Assembly: GCF_030445035.2 (NCBI RefSeq)
Contig: NC_080682.1
Span: 36,810,770-36,874,769, forward strand
Reading direction: 5' to 3'
DNA: 64,000 bases
DNA from: Dasypus novemcinctus
Taxonomy: Eukaryota > Chordata > Mammalia > Cingulata > Dasypodidae
Below are positions 49,387 through 60,744 of this stretch, in pieces. Made by a program: the position numbers and the translations under genes. The notes under the pieces are model-generated. The model saw only the letters and a program-made list of their open reading frames with translations, was not told the origin of the DNA and made no database searches. Each line of letters begins with the position of its first letter. Within the stretch, counting starts at the first letter, position 1.

Positions 49387-49804
49387 ATTTTTAAGATTTA
49401 TTTTTATTTATTTCTCTCCCATTTCCCCCTCCTGCCCCAGTTGACTGTTCTCGGTGTCTATTTGCTGCGTGTTCTTCTTTGTCTGCTTCTGTCGTTGTTA
49501 GTGGCACCGGAAATCTGTGTTTCTTTTTGTTGCATCATCTTATTGTGTCAGCTCTCCATGTGTGCAGTGCCATTCCTGGGCATGCTATACTTTATTTTGC
49601 GCTGGGTGGCTCTACTTAGAGGGGGAAATCCTTGTGCGTGGGGCTCCCCTATGCAGGGGCACCCCTGCGTGGCATGGCACTCCTTGCACTCATCAGCACT
49701 GTTCATGGGCCAGCTCCACATGGGTCAAGGAGGCCCAGGGTTTGAACCATGGACCTTCCACATGGTAGACAGATGCCATAACCACTGGGCCAAGTCTGCT
49801 TCCA
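49387..49804 (-). mobile_element. DAS-type SINE, full length, reverse
   Basis: Reverse complement of the element at 690-1106, with tRNA-like head at the right end (GGTTTGAACCATGGACC contains the B box). Perfect target duplications TACACTTCC at 49378-49386 and 49805-49813. Both 83- and 135-codon plus frames are inside the SINE. Confidence 0.92.
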
Positions 49805-50109
49805 TACACTTCCTTTTTTTAAATGTCTTTTCTAACCCAAACATATAAATGTTCTTGCTTCTTTGCTTCTGCTCATTCTCCCTGAATTACCTTTCCCCTT
49901 AATTTCAGTTTATTTAAATTTTACTTATCTTTCAGAACTAGCTCCTTTCATGAAAATTTTCTAATCTACTCTAGCACACATATCTATCCTTTTGAAGTCC
50001 ACTGCTTGTGTCTTGTTTTTGGTCTAGAGAGAAGAAAATGCTACTTTGCACTGTGGTTTTATTTTTATGTTTAGATAGTATCACCACAACTATACCATAC
50101 ATTTCTGAT

Positions 50110-50335
50110 AATAAGAATAATAAATAAAAAAATGAACACTAATTCCATGGTGGATACTCCTTTAAGTGTATTACCTCATTTAATTCTTCCAACATCTCTG
50201 TGTACTAGAAAATACTGTTTTGCTGATTTTAGAGATAAGGAAAATAAGGCATGGAAAGGCTTAAGAACTTGCCCAGAGAGACACAGCTAGACCCAATCAA
50301 TATGACTCCACAGAATCCATGCAGCATATTACTTC
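50110..50335 (-). repeat. MIR, reverse orientation
   Basis: GTGTATTACCTCATTTAATT ... TTTAGAGATAAGGAAAATAA GGCA ... ACTTGCCCAGAGAGACACAG is the reversed MIR core. Confidence 0.7.
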
Positions 50336-51005
50336 ATCCCAGTTGATTCTGAATGTTCAATGTATCCTTCTACAATGATGGAAAAGAAGGCTCTGTTTTT
50401 GCAAGGGGGATTCTAAAGGCATAGGCCATGGTTTTCTCAGAAATCATCTCTTCAAAAAAAGATGTAGTTAGCAAATAATACTTGTCACAAATGCCACTGA
50501 ATTCACTTTAATTTTATCCCTTTAGGTGAAAGCTCCTGAGGTTTTAGTTCTACAGGGACCTGTCTCTAAATTATAGAACACTCCCAAGAAAAATGTCCCT
50601 TATTCTGTAAAGTATGTGAGTCCATGTGCAGGTCATGGAATATCTCTTTACTCTTAGTCTCATGAAGATGGGGCTTTTTCTTCTTCGTCAAGTGCCCAGA
50701 AAGTCAGGGCTCTTCAGGGAGGATATTGGAACTTCCATCCTTACTCTAGAAAATGATAATTCCCTTTGAAACAGATAAAGGAGAATTATAGTGGATTCCC
50801 TTAAAGCGGTGAGCACATTGCATTTTGGATAACATTGATTTTTTAAAATATAGTGGAGAAACATAAGAATGAGTTTGAGGTTTGGGAACATAACTTCCCT
50901 ACTATAGGTTTTCAAAAGAGAAAAGTTTTGGAATTTTGTCTACATGTTTGTGATACCAAACAACTGACTTGTATGATACCTTTGAATGTACTGAATTTAC
51001 CCTTT
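50336..51005. other. Unassigned stretch
   Basis: No gene or repeat recognised. Confidence 0.35.
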
Positions 51006-51238
<233 letters not shown>

Positions 51239-51256
51239 AATATAGAGATTTTGCAA

Positions 51257-52863
51257 TGCCCATGAGGAAATCTAAGGTCATAGATTTTAGATATGGTAGA
51301 AGAATGTTAATGCCTTTTGTTTTATAGAAGGCATGAAATGACTTCCATGCTCAAATAAATAAATTGTGAATGGATTAAAACTATAAGTCTGTATGACCTT
51401 CTATCCCCACACCTATCTTGACATATTTGGGTGGACAAACACCAAAAACATTTATGCAGGGGATAAATCTCCTAATATAATCCTAGAATTGTCTATGTGA
51501 TTATTGAAATAAATTTTGCATAGCATTTGTGAAATAACCATGATGATAATAAAATAATAATAAATGAAAGAGAAACAGTCCCTTTTATTAACTATTGTTT
51601 TGAAAATATATTTTAAGTACCACATCTCAGTTATTATATAGTTTAGGAATGGTATATTGTTTTGATTTCATTTATAGGGACTATTAATCAAAGTGATTAT
51701 AAATATTTTATAAAACTAGGGTTTTTTTAACATAAATTATCCTTTATGATGATCTTTTAGGAATTTTAAATAGCTTGTTTTTTTCTTCTGGGACTAATTA
51801 GTCAAAAATAATATTTTCTTGAATTGTTTGGTCTATATAAAGTATTATGCATGTGTTACTTTACATATATTAATACCCAACTCAATATTACCTGATATCT
51901 CAGTATATGTGTCTTTAAATAAAAATATAGGAAATCGGTTAAAATAATTAGATTATTCTGTTGAATGAAGATATCCTTCACAAATTCATAGAAATTATAT
52001 GTAGAAAATATAAATGAAATAAACCCAACCCAACAACAGACACTTAATTTTATATACAATTTCCATGGCAAGTTGCTGACCAAAATTACTGGAGCACTTG
52101 ATCTCAAAGCAAGGCCTTTCAATTCCTTCTGTGGAATCACATTCCTTTACTGGAATTGTTATTGGAAGAGATTTCTAGTTTATCCCTTTGTTCTCAACAT
52201 ATTATCTAATATTCTTTGTTCTTGGTGTCCTTTCTGACTTCATATCTGTCATAGCATAAATCTGTTGTCTCTTGGTGAGGAAGCTCTTTATTAATATGAA
52301 CACAACGGTCATTTTTTTCTACTAATCTTCAGAATGAATAACCTCTTTGTCAATTGCCTATGTATTACTGTTCTCACTTCCTTTCATGAGAGGGAATGGG
52401 CTTGACAAAAACATATATGAATGATGTCTTAATAAGAGAATGGTGCCGATCATTAATCAGGGCAGAAAGTTCTCTGCTTAGCACTTCCCAGATGTTGAGG
52501 CTCAGGAGCTGGGTTTATATTATTCCTGATAAGTGTATTCCAAGGTGGGCATTGTTATCCCCACGTAAGGTAAGATGAAGCAGGGAGGATGACTGTCCTT
52601 TAATGAAGTTTGAGAATTGCAGAAGGTTTTAGATTATATAGTTAGACATTTATTCTGATGAGAGAAGGTACTGAACAAAGAGACATTAAGTATCAATTGC
52701 CCGTGTTCACTCATGATCTTTGCACAACTGCCCAGGCCTGGTATACAGGAATACTGTCCCCTAGTTCAACACTATTTCTGTGGTTTTTTCTTATAGGCCT
52801 GTTTAAAACAATCTGCCATTGGCTTAAACAATTATATGTAACTGTTAATGAGTGACTTTTTAC
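51257..52863. other. Unassigned upstream region of the olfactory receptor
   Basis: No coding feature recognised. Olfactory receptor genes usually have one or more non-coding 5' exons and the promoter in such a region; I cannot place them from sequence alone. Confidence 0.4.
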
Positions 52864-52893
52864 TATACACATTTTTTTTCTTTTTTATATCAG
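52864..52893 (+). promoter_or_regulatory. Probable 3' splice site of the olfactory receptor coding exon
   Basis: A long pyrimidine tract (TTTTTTTTCTTTTTTATAT) runs into CAG at 52891-52893, 14 bases before the start codon. This fits the usual olfactory receptor design: intronless CDS preceded by a spliced 5' UTR. Confidence 0.55.
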
Positions 52894-52907
52894 ATTACAA
52901 GTGACTA

Positions 52908-53840
52908 ATGGAAGATGAGAATCAGACAGCAGTGACTGAATTTTTTTTCCTTGGCCTAACAGATCATCTCCATCAGCAGATTGTCCTCTATGTCACACTT
53001 CTCTTTGTTTATCTTGTCACACTTGTAGGCAATTTGGGGATTATCACAATTGTATGGACTGATTCCAGACTCCACACTCCCATGTACTTTTTCCTTACCC
53101 ACTTGTCCTTTGTAGATATTTGTTCTTCTTCTTCCATTGCCCCAAAGTTGCTGTGTGATATCTTTGTGCAGAAAAAAAGTATCTCTTTTTTGGGTTGTGC
53201 CACACAGATGTGGTTCTCTGGTTTCTTTGTGGTAACTGAATGTTTCCTCCTGGCTGCCATGGCATATGATCGGTACATGGCCATCTGTGAGCCCCTGTTG
53301 TATACACTTATTATGTCCCAGAGGGTCTGTATGCAGCTGGTGGCAGGGTCATATGCCATGGCTCTTATGAGCAGTATGACCCATACAACAGTGACTTTTC
53401 GCCTACCCTTCTGTGGTCCAAATATCATTAATCACTTCTTCTGTGATATTCCACCATTGCTGTCCCTCGCATGTGCAGACACCTGGGTGATTAAATTAGG
53501 GTTCTTCTTTGAGGCTGGATCTATTGGAATACTCAGTGTCCTGATCATCACGGTCTCATATGCATGTATCCTGGTGGCCATCCTGAAGATCCAGTCTGCT
53601 GATGGGAAGCAGAAAGCCTTTTCCAGTTGTTCTTCTCACCTAGCAGCCATTTGCATGTTATATGGGTCTCTTTTCTTTATTTATATTCGGCCTGGATCAA
53701 GTTCTTCCCTGGATATCAATAAGGTGATCTCTCTTTTTTATACTGTGGTAATTCCCCTGTTGAATCCCATCATCTACAGCATGAGGAACAAGGAGGTAAA
53801 AGAGGCATTCCAGAGGAAGTTTGAAAGGAAAAATCTTTAA
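52908..53840 (+). CDS. Olfactory receptor, class II, intact (family 5/8/9-like)
   Basis: A 310-residue seven-transmembrane odorant receptor of the rhodopsin GPCR class, acting at the cilia of olfactory neurons through G-olf and adenylyl cyclase. Landmarks: N-glycosylation site NQT (5-7), GN in TM1 (41-42), LHTPMYFFL (55-63), MAYDRYMAIC at the end of TM3 (118-127), extracellular loop 2 cysteines 169, 179 and 189 with the TM3-top cysteine 97, SY in TM5 (217-218), KAFSSCSSHL (236-245) in TM6 and PLLNPIIYSMRN (283-294) in TM7. Length is normal and no stop or frameshift is present. Residue 128 is Glu, where most family members have a basic or neutral residue. Start chosen at the first ATG after the acceptor site, giving the usual short amino terminus. 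The sequence type resembles OR5/OR9 groups, but the exact ortholog is not established. Confidence 0.96.
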   Translation: MEDENQTAVTEFFFLGLTDHLHQQIVLYVTLLFVYLVTLVGNLGIITIVWTDSRLHTPMYFFLTHLSFVDICSSSSIAPKLLCDIFVQKKSISFLGCATQMWFSGFFVVTECFLLAAMAYDRYMAICEPLLYTLIMSQRVCMQLVAGSYAMALMSSMTHTTVTFRLPFCGPNIINHFFCDIPPLLSLACADTWVIKLGFFFEAGSIGILSVLIITVSYACILVAILKIQSADGKQKAFSSCSSHLAAICMLYGSLFFIYIRPGSSSSLDINKVISLFYTVVIPLLNPIIYSMRNKEVKEAFQRKFERKNL

Positions 53841-54089
53841 TAGGTAGGTAAAATAGAATTGTATTTTGTTGTACCATAGATATTAGTGCAGAATGTGTAA
53901 TGAAAAGAAGAGCACACTGGAGATTAGAAACTGTACGCAAATCCTGGTTCTGCAAATTAACAGATATTTGAAAAAGATCAAGTTCTAAAATGTTTTTCTG
54001 CATCAGTCTTGAACTCTGTGACCTAGCAGGGTTTCAAAATAATGTAGAGTTGGATTGAGAATATAAATGTAAAAATATACTAGAAGAAA
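53841..54089. other. 3' flank of the olfactory receptor
   Basis: Includes a segment (GTAGGTAAAATAGAATTGTA, TGCAGAATGTGTAATGAAAA) that is repeated in diverged form after the pseudogene at 60070-60150, showing that the duplication extended beyond the coding region. Confidence 0.6.
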
Positions 54090-54960
54090 ACAGGTGAACA
54101 TTTGTATAATCTTGGATGTGTAAATACTTTTTAAGTAGACATGAAAACTAAATTTTATAAAGGAAAGATCCAAGTAGCTCAAGCAATATTAATAGGCAAA
54201 TAACAACAACAACAAAAAAGAGAAAATATTTACACACATGTGCCAAACAGGGGATAGTATATTTGTTATTCATAGAATAGCTACAAATTCACAATAAAAA
54301 AGCAAAACCAATAGATCGATGGACAGACAAATGAACAGGCAAATCACAGATGTGGGAATGCCAATTGTCAAAAACCTATGGAAAAAATACTCATCCTCAT
54401 TGTTGCTCATGTAAGCAAAATCAAAATGTTAATGCAGTGCCTTTCTGATCCATCAGATGAAACATTAATAGTGTTCATTACCAGTAAGTCTCATTTTTGG
54501 CAAGGGAACTCATATTATTTGCTGCTAAAAATATGAACTGCTACGTTTCCACAAAGTAATGATAAATTTGCTTAGTTTTGAACCAGAAATCCCTAATTTA
54601 GAAATATGTACTAAAATATAAATAATGCATATTACAGCATTATGTGTACTAACAAAGAAAAAATAAGTAAATTAACTAGAATATTCATCATTAGAAAAAG
54701 ATAGGTACATTATTTCTTTGAAATGTTATGCAGGTAAGAAAATGAATAAGGTATTCATGGACTGAATTATATACAGTCATGTTTAGGTGAAAAAAAATCA
54801 TGTAGAAGGTCAATGTGCAGTACTGATCACATTTTAAAAAGGTGAAATCTGATGCTATGAAGAAAATGTACATGTGTATATGCTTGTGCATATGGGCAAG
54901 GGTAGAGCTGTGAGAGGATATATACCAGCCTATTAGCATTGTTTACTTTGATAAGGTTGG
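54090..54960 (+). mobile_element. Ancient L1 3' end (late ORF2 and 3' UTR)
   Basis: Decayed sequence in the order typical of old L1 3' ends: TAGAATATTCATCATTAG, AAAGATAGGTACATTA, then TACATGTGTATATGCTTGTG. A second copy follows the receptor pseudogene at 60745-61800. Confidence 0.55.
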
Positions 54961-55019
54961 CACTGGCAGTAGGAAGAGAGATGTTATTCATATACCTATG
55001 AGTTATAACTTGTTTCTGT

Positions 55020-56760
55020 TCCTAGGTCCTACTCAATCTAATCTAGGTGTGCCATTTCCATCTTACCATAGATTGCTGCTCTGCACATCAGGACTGTGCT
55101 TTTTCTAGTGGCTCCTGACCACTGGAGCCCTAAAAACTTCCTTGTAGTGTCAAGTTCCTAAATCTTGGTAGGAACTTAAAGGGAGTGGATTTATTTCCCA
55201 CCTTCTAAAGTGCATCTGTTAAAACAGATTGTTTTTGTCCTAGTAAATACTTGCTCAACCTGCTCTATTAGCTTGATGTTATCATTGTAATGGATCAGTA
55301 TGATGTCCTGTCAGATGCCCAGGTCATCCAAGTATCTTATGCCTACATTATACAGGAGGACAGGGGAGTTAACATTGAAACAAAATTGTAAATGAAAATT
55401 GTTGTTCATATTCCATTAATGTAAACTTTTCCTGATTCTCTTTTCCAATCATAATTGAAAAGAAGCATTCCCCAAATCAATGACTGTATACTACGTACAA
55501 CTGGCCTTGTATATAACCCCAGGATTTGTATAGCACAGTTACTGAACTACTACTTGGTTGTACTTGAAAGGGTCAAGAGGCATTCCCTAGGATCTCTCTG
55601 GTTTCTGCAGGAGCCAGATTGCTGAATTAAATAGAGAGATGATAGTGAAAACCTGCCCTGCATACTTTAGGTCTTTAGTGATGGCATTGATTTCTGGATT
55701 CAAGCTTTTTGAATTCCTCTTATTCCCTTCAACTCGAGGAAGTCGAGATCCATAGCACCATCTTATAGCATTGACCTTCCCATCATGCCATGGTCCTTTT
55801 CATTAGTGCTTTTCTTTATTTCTTTAGTGAAAGGAGTGTCTTTGGGGTCTTCTAAGGAATACAGTCATCTGATAACCTTCTCTGATCTTACATAAGAAAT
55901 ATCTATGTTTATATATAAATTATAAATAAAAGTATGCCTAAATCTCTGAGCCTTTGGGACTTTTCCTAAGCACTCTCACATGGCAATTCTGGTATCTCCA
56001 CCTATTTTTCTGTCCAGTGTCGTTTTTTCCAACATTTAAGGAGCTGACATAATAGTGCATTCGGTTTAGCAAGCTAATTTGAGTCACTGGGGTTTTCCCA
56101 TGTCAAAAATTCGTTCATAGTCAGTGTTATTTTTTCCTCCCTAAGATTACCCTCAAGATATATACCTCCACATGTTTTTTTTTTTTTTCCCCATTCTATC
56201 TGGTACATATTAGCCAAGTATTCCAGTTATCAGATCATATTATTCTGAGACCCACCTCTGGTTATGAAGTCAGGAAGCCGTGAGAGGAAGTGGGATTAGA
56301 TCTTGAGTATTTTCTCATGAAGCATCTGACCCAGGTGAGGCAAATTTATATTCTTTGGGCAAATAAAGAAAGGTTGCTATCTTCTAGAAAGGTGAGAGGG
56401 TCACCTCTAAAGGTCCACAGTCTAGGAGAACAGGAAATTCTCAAGCACATCATCACAGATGTTCCCATCCTAACTCTCAATATCCCATTCCTTTCTATCA
56501 GGTCCTAAGTTTTGTGTAGGAGGATTGCAGAGACAGTGAATTCTGACCCTTTCTTATTTCTTGCTCTCACAATCCAATCAAGGTCTTGGCTTGAGTTTTC
56601 ATGCAGTCTGGTGTCTAATTGCAGAAAACAAAGGTCTCTTGAAACCCTGCCCTTCTCATGTAAATACTATAACGTGAGTTGGAAATTGGATGACCTGAGC
56701 CTGTTAGTTTCCATCTTTAGCATGTTAATTGCATTTAACAAAAACATCAGAATCCAATAG
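55020..56760 (-). pseudogene. ERVL pol relic (reverse-transcriptase region)
   Basis: On the minus strand, broken frames around 55100-55480 resemble ERVL reverse transcriptase: a VIDLGNAS-like segment (family LANAFFS), a VNSPVLLYN-like segment (family NSPALCHN), YLDDLGI, and IHYNDNIKLI at the catalytic YIDD position, where the first aspartate is lost. Many stops. The part beyond 55600 is only assigned by continuity. Confidence 0.6.
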
Positions 56761-56999
56761 TTCGGTTGCTTCTCACATAGGAGAGATACTTAAAGTCAAT
56801 GCACAGCTTTCACCAATGTCTCATCCAAATTCACTGCAGGCAAATTTTAATAATTGGGATACTAGGGTATGCTAGTGTGTATAGATGCCCCACTACCACC
56901 AGCAATGGGCTCTTATTGACATCTCTTTGGTGAGTGATCTGATTTCAGAATCCCATCCCAGGGATTTGTTTCCTAAAGACCACTTCTGTACTAGCTGTC

Positions 57000-57120
57000 T
57001 TAGTTTGAGTTTTTCCAGAAGCAAACCCTGAGATAAGGATTCAAATACAAGTGGGAGGCAAAGAAAGCACCAAGTAGGGAAGTGGAGAAGTGAGACAATA
57101 AATGGAAAGAAGTTAATCTC
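57000..57120 (-). repeat. ERVL-type LTR fragment
   Basis: TCTTAGTTTGAGTTTTTCCA GAAGCAAACCCTGAGA resembles the reverse complement of an ERVL-group LTR end. It lies upstream (in sense) of the ERVL pol relic, so it may be that element's 5' LTR. Confidence 0.4.
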
Positions 57121-58349
57121 CAATGTGATTTTTCTATTTTTATTTTGGGAGTGCTGATGTGGGAATGTGTATTATTTTTGTTAATCTGGAAACTTTATAG
57201 TCTGCTTTTATGTTGTCCAATAGTTGCCTTTAAGATTATAAATACTAAATTTATATTTATTGAATTATTCTTTTATTGTGTTCATGAACATCTTACTGCA
57301 ATAGGTAACTAAGCCCTAATCTTACTAGAGATCTTTGGGTGTCAATATAAAACTCTTGTATCAAAATAATTCCACCTGAGTGACAAGGGAGCTAAGAATG
57401 TGTATTTAAGTTAGCCTTGGTTGAGAGTTTCTTGGGGATGTTAATTTTCTTGCACTTCTGGCTTGCTGGGCAGGTAAAACAGCAAAAGAAAGAGAAGTCA
57501 TCAAAGGAAAACATGCTGGTGTTGGCAGTTGAAAGTTGGGCTGATGTGTGCTGAAATGACACAGATAAGGCACAAACAGAATCTGCTACATTAGTCAATA
57601 TAATAAATGGAAGCAGCTTAGAGTACATACTTTCCCTAGTGTCTGACACATAGCCAAGAGCTGATTTTAAAACCTCCTTCTTACTAGCTAGTAATTGGCA
57701 GAACAATTTCATCATGTGCTAGGCAACCTAGTAAATAAGTGGCCAAGACTCTTCTGACTGCCTAGAGTTAGGAATAATTTACAAATCTGACTCAAACTTT
57801 TGGGATTATTGAGGTCAGCTATTATAGTTTAATTTGTCATCTCACTAGCAGTAGCTTCACAATCCTCCTTCCTGGAAGCATTTCTGGGTTTGGATAATCT
57901 ACCCCCAAAAAAGGTTTACTCAGCAGTGAAGTGAAGATGGGAGTGTAAGGTGGGACAATCAAAATCACCCCAAGGCAGGATCCATTCTATAATTTCCATT
58001 TTATTACTGTCTTGATCATATCCTTGGATAAAAGGAATAAATCTCTGGTTCAGTCGACATGGTGTTGGATTTTACTTTTATTTTTGACAAGATCATGGGA
58101 GTAAAGAGAAGTTACAAGTTTTGTAGGAGAAGGAATTAGTGACAGAAGAATTGGATCTAATTCTTTATTCTTTCTATGAATGGATATTTTACACATATGT
58201 TTTATATTCTGTTTTTCTGTCAATTGGTATATATTGTAAATATCATTCATTTGATTAAGTATGCCTTGCAACATATTACAATAAGTAATTTTTAGATATT
58301 ATAGTGAACTTTTATATTGCAGTATAATTGAACCTGGTACAACATTCAA
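57121..58349. other. Unassigned stretch
   Basis: No gene or repeat recognised. The 107-codon minus frame at 57392-57715 has no recognisable domain. Confidence 0.35.
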
Positions 58350-58362
58350 AGAGCACATTAGG

Positions 58363-58760
58363 GGGAAACAGACTTGGCCCAGTGGTTAGGGCGTCTTTCT
58401 ACCACATGGGAGGTCCGTGGTTCAAACCCTGGGCCTCCTTGACTCGTGTGGAGCTTGCCCATGCACAGTGCTGATGCGCGCAAGGAGTGCCCTGCCACGC
58501 AGGGGTGTCCCCGCGTAGGGGAGCTCCACACGCAAGGAGTGCACCCTGTAAGGAGAGCCGCCCAGCGCGAAGGAATGGTGCCACACACACGGAGAGGTGA
58601 TGCAGCAAGATGACGCAATAAAAAGAAACACAGATTTCCAGTGCCACTGATAAGGATAGAAGCGGGCACAGAAGAACACACAGTGAGTGGACACAGAGAA
58701 TAGACAACTGGGGGGGAGGGGGAGAGAAATAAATAAATAAATCTTAAAAAAAAAAAAGAG
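58363..58760 (+). mobile_element. DAS-type SINE, full length, young
   Basis: tRNA-like head GACTTGGCCCAGTGGTTAGG with B box GTTCAAACCC, full body, and (AAAT)/A tail. Perfect 13-bp target duplications AGAGCACATTAGG at 58350-58362 and 58761-58773. It retains many CpGs (GATGCGCGCAAGG, CCGCCCAGCGCGAAGG), unlike the copy at 690, so it is the youngest SINE in the window. Confidence 0.95.
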
Positions 58761-58867
58761 AGAGCACATTAGGAAATAGAAACAAAAATAAGTTTCCCAT
58801 CCATTGCAAACAGAAATCATCGTGTATATTTGAGAATGTTTTTTCCGCATGTAAATTGTATATAACT

Positions 58868-58889
58868 GTGTGTGTGTGTGTGTGTGTGT
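58868..58889. repeat. (GT)n microsatellite
   Basis: About eleven GT units. Confidence 0.9.
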
Positions 58890-58949
58890 AGCCTTTAAAA
58901 ATAAAACAAATGAGAGCTTATTATGTTCCACTGCATGATGTCTTAATTA

Positions 58950-59500
58950 CTGGATATTGTTTCATATTAACACATAGTTCTAACTCTTTCTTTTAAATTA
59001 TTTGTTTAACCTGGCTCTTATTGATAAACATTTTTCAGCCCTTTGAAATAATAAAAACTAATTCTGCAACAAAGATGTAAGATATATATTTATTTTAGTT
59101 TTCTCATTCCATTTTTAAATGCTTTCACTTTTAATGCACTTTCCAGAAATATTTTTTAATAAAAGTAATGTAAATAACAACCCATGCACACTTTGCTCAA
59201 AGACTTCTGTTAATATTTTAACCAATATTTACTTTATTCTTTGTGCATTTACTCTCTCACTCTCTCTTCACTCTCACATACTCAGAGACATATATTATTG
59301 CCTATAAAAAGTCTTTTCCAAACCATCTGTGGGTTAGTTACATTCATTATAATCCTTTGTTCTTAAAGACATCCTTTTATATTTCCTAAGAATAGCGATA
59401 TTCTATTATATAATTACAATATAGCTATATCACTTTCTGTTAAAGTTTTGATACTTCTAAAACAAAAATCATTCCACAGTGTGAGCTTCTCACGTTTTGG
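58950..59500 (-). repeat. Old L1-like antisense remnant (tentative)
   Basis: TCTTATTGATAAACATTTTT near 59015 matches antisense late-ORF2 sequence of old L1s; similar to 46560-46620. Decayed and weakly supported. Confidence 0.3.
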
Positions 59501-59507
59501 GTAATAT

Positions 59508-59573
59508 GCAAATGTGTGTATTCTTTTTGATAACTTGGAAACTGTTGGAAAATGTGTGTATTCTTTTTGATAC
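59508..59573. repeat. Short imperfect tandem duplication at the pseudogene break
   Basis: AATGTGTGTATTCTTTTTGA followed by TAACTTGGAAACTG occurs twice about 39 bases apart, ending exactly where receptor homology begins. Confidence 0.75.
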
Positions 59574-60056
59574 TTGGAAGCTGGTAGTATGGCTCTTATG
59601 AGCACTATGCCCCATACAACATTACTTTTCACCTACTCATGTGGTCCAAATTTCGTTAATCACTTCGGTGATATTCTACTACTACCGTCCCTAGCATGTG
59701 GGGACAACTGGGTGATTAAATTAGTATTCTTCTTCTTGGCTGGATCTATAGGAATAGTCAGTGTCTTGCTCATCATGGTCTTGTATGTGTGTATCCTGGT
59801 GGCCATTTTGAAGTTCCAGTTCTGCTAATGGGAGGTGGAAAGCCTTTTCCAATTGTTCCTCTCACATGGCAGCCATTTGCAAGTTATATGGGACTCTTTT
59901 CTTTATTTATGTTCAACCTGGCTCAGGTTCCTCCCTGGATATCAATAAAGTAATCTCTCTATTTTAAACTGTGGTAATTCCCATGTTGAACCCCTTCATC
60001 TACAGGCTGAAGAACAAGGAGGTTAAAATTGCAACATGGAGCAAGTGTGAAAGACA
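59574..60056 (+). pseudogene. Olfactory receptor pseudogene (second half only)
   Basis: Starts at the position of residue 144 of the intact receptor (LEAGSMALMSTMPHTT against LVAGSYAMALMSSMTHTT) and follows it to the carboxyl end. TM1-TM4, including the DRY box, are missing. Lesions: an in-frame 3-base deletion removes the conserved cysteine of CD in loop 2 (HFGDI against HFFCDI); one extra T near 59818 shifts the frame just before the KAFSSCSSHL region; a TAA replaces the TAT codon of LFYTVV near 59967. The surviving open frame is 59574-59828. The 5' break lies in a short local duplication (59508-59572). It is a tandem duplicate, not a retrocopy, because downstream flanks match too. Confidence 0.93.
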
Positions 60057-60175
60057 ACAGATTATAAAATGCAGGTAAAATAGATTCCTATTTTTGTTTC
60101 ACCAGAGGTGTTGATGCAAGAATGTGAATTGAAAGGAATACAACTGAGAATAAGAAGCCTTATAAACTACCTGGG

Positions 60176-60628
60176 TGTGATGGTTAGGCTAATGTGTCAT
60201 CTCTGCCAGGTAATTGTGCCCAGTTGTTTGGTCAAGCAAGCACTGTGCTAGTTGTAATACAATAGCATTTATGGACTTTAGTCACCATTGACTTTACTGC
60301 AGTGGTAAATCATAGATAGCTTATTACAATTACAATCAGGAAGATTGCCATCAGTAATGAGTGATGTTTATCCAATCAGTTCAATGCCTTAAAAGGGTAA
60401 GTGATTCCAGCATTGAGTGAGAATTTCCCAGCTCATCTTTGTACAGCCAACATCTCCCCAAAATCATCAAGGACCTTCATTGGACTTTCTTTGGAGGTCC
60501 TGGTTGCAGCCTGCCTGCAGAACCTGGACTTGTGTGTCCCCACGGTAGCATGAAAGACTCTGATAAAATCTCTTACTATTGGTGGATAACTCTTATTGAT
60601 TCTGTTTCCCTAGAGAACCTTGACTAAT
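60176..60628 (+). mobile_element. Ancient MaLR/ERVL-type LTR (solo)
   Basis: Begins TGTGATGGTTAGGCTAATGT and ends TTGACTAATA; contains CCAATCAGTTCAATGCCTTA as in this old mammalian LTR type. It inserted into the duplicated 3' flank of the receptor pseudogene: removing its 453 bp restores a gene-to-L1 distance close to that of the intact copy. Confidence 0.6.
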
Positions 60629-60744
60629 ATATTGAGTTTGTCAATTATCAGGTCACCTAAATGCTGGAAATGCTCCTTTATGTTGTTTGTGTTTCCATCT
60701 TCTTCTTTGCAAAATGATGAATACAAAGTACTTTACATATATGT

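Noticed and set aside
59574-60056. Second functional olfactory receptor
   Set aside because: Half the protein is missing, with a frameshift, a stop and loss of a conserved cysteine.
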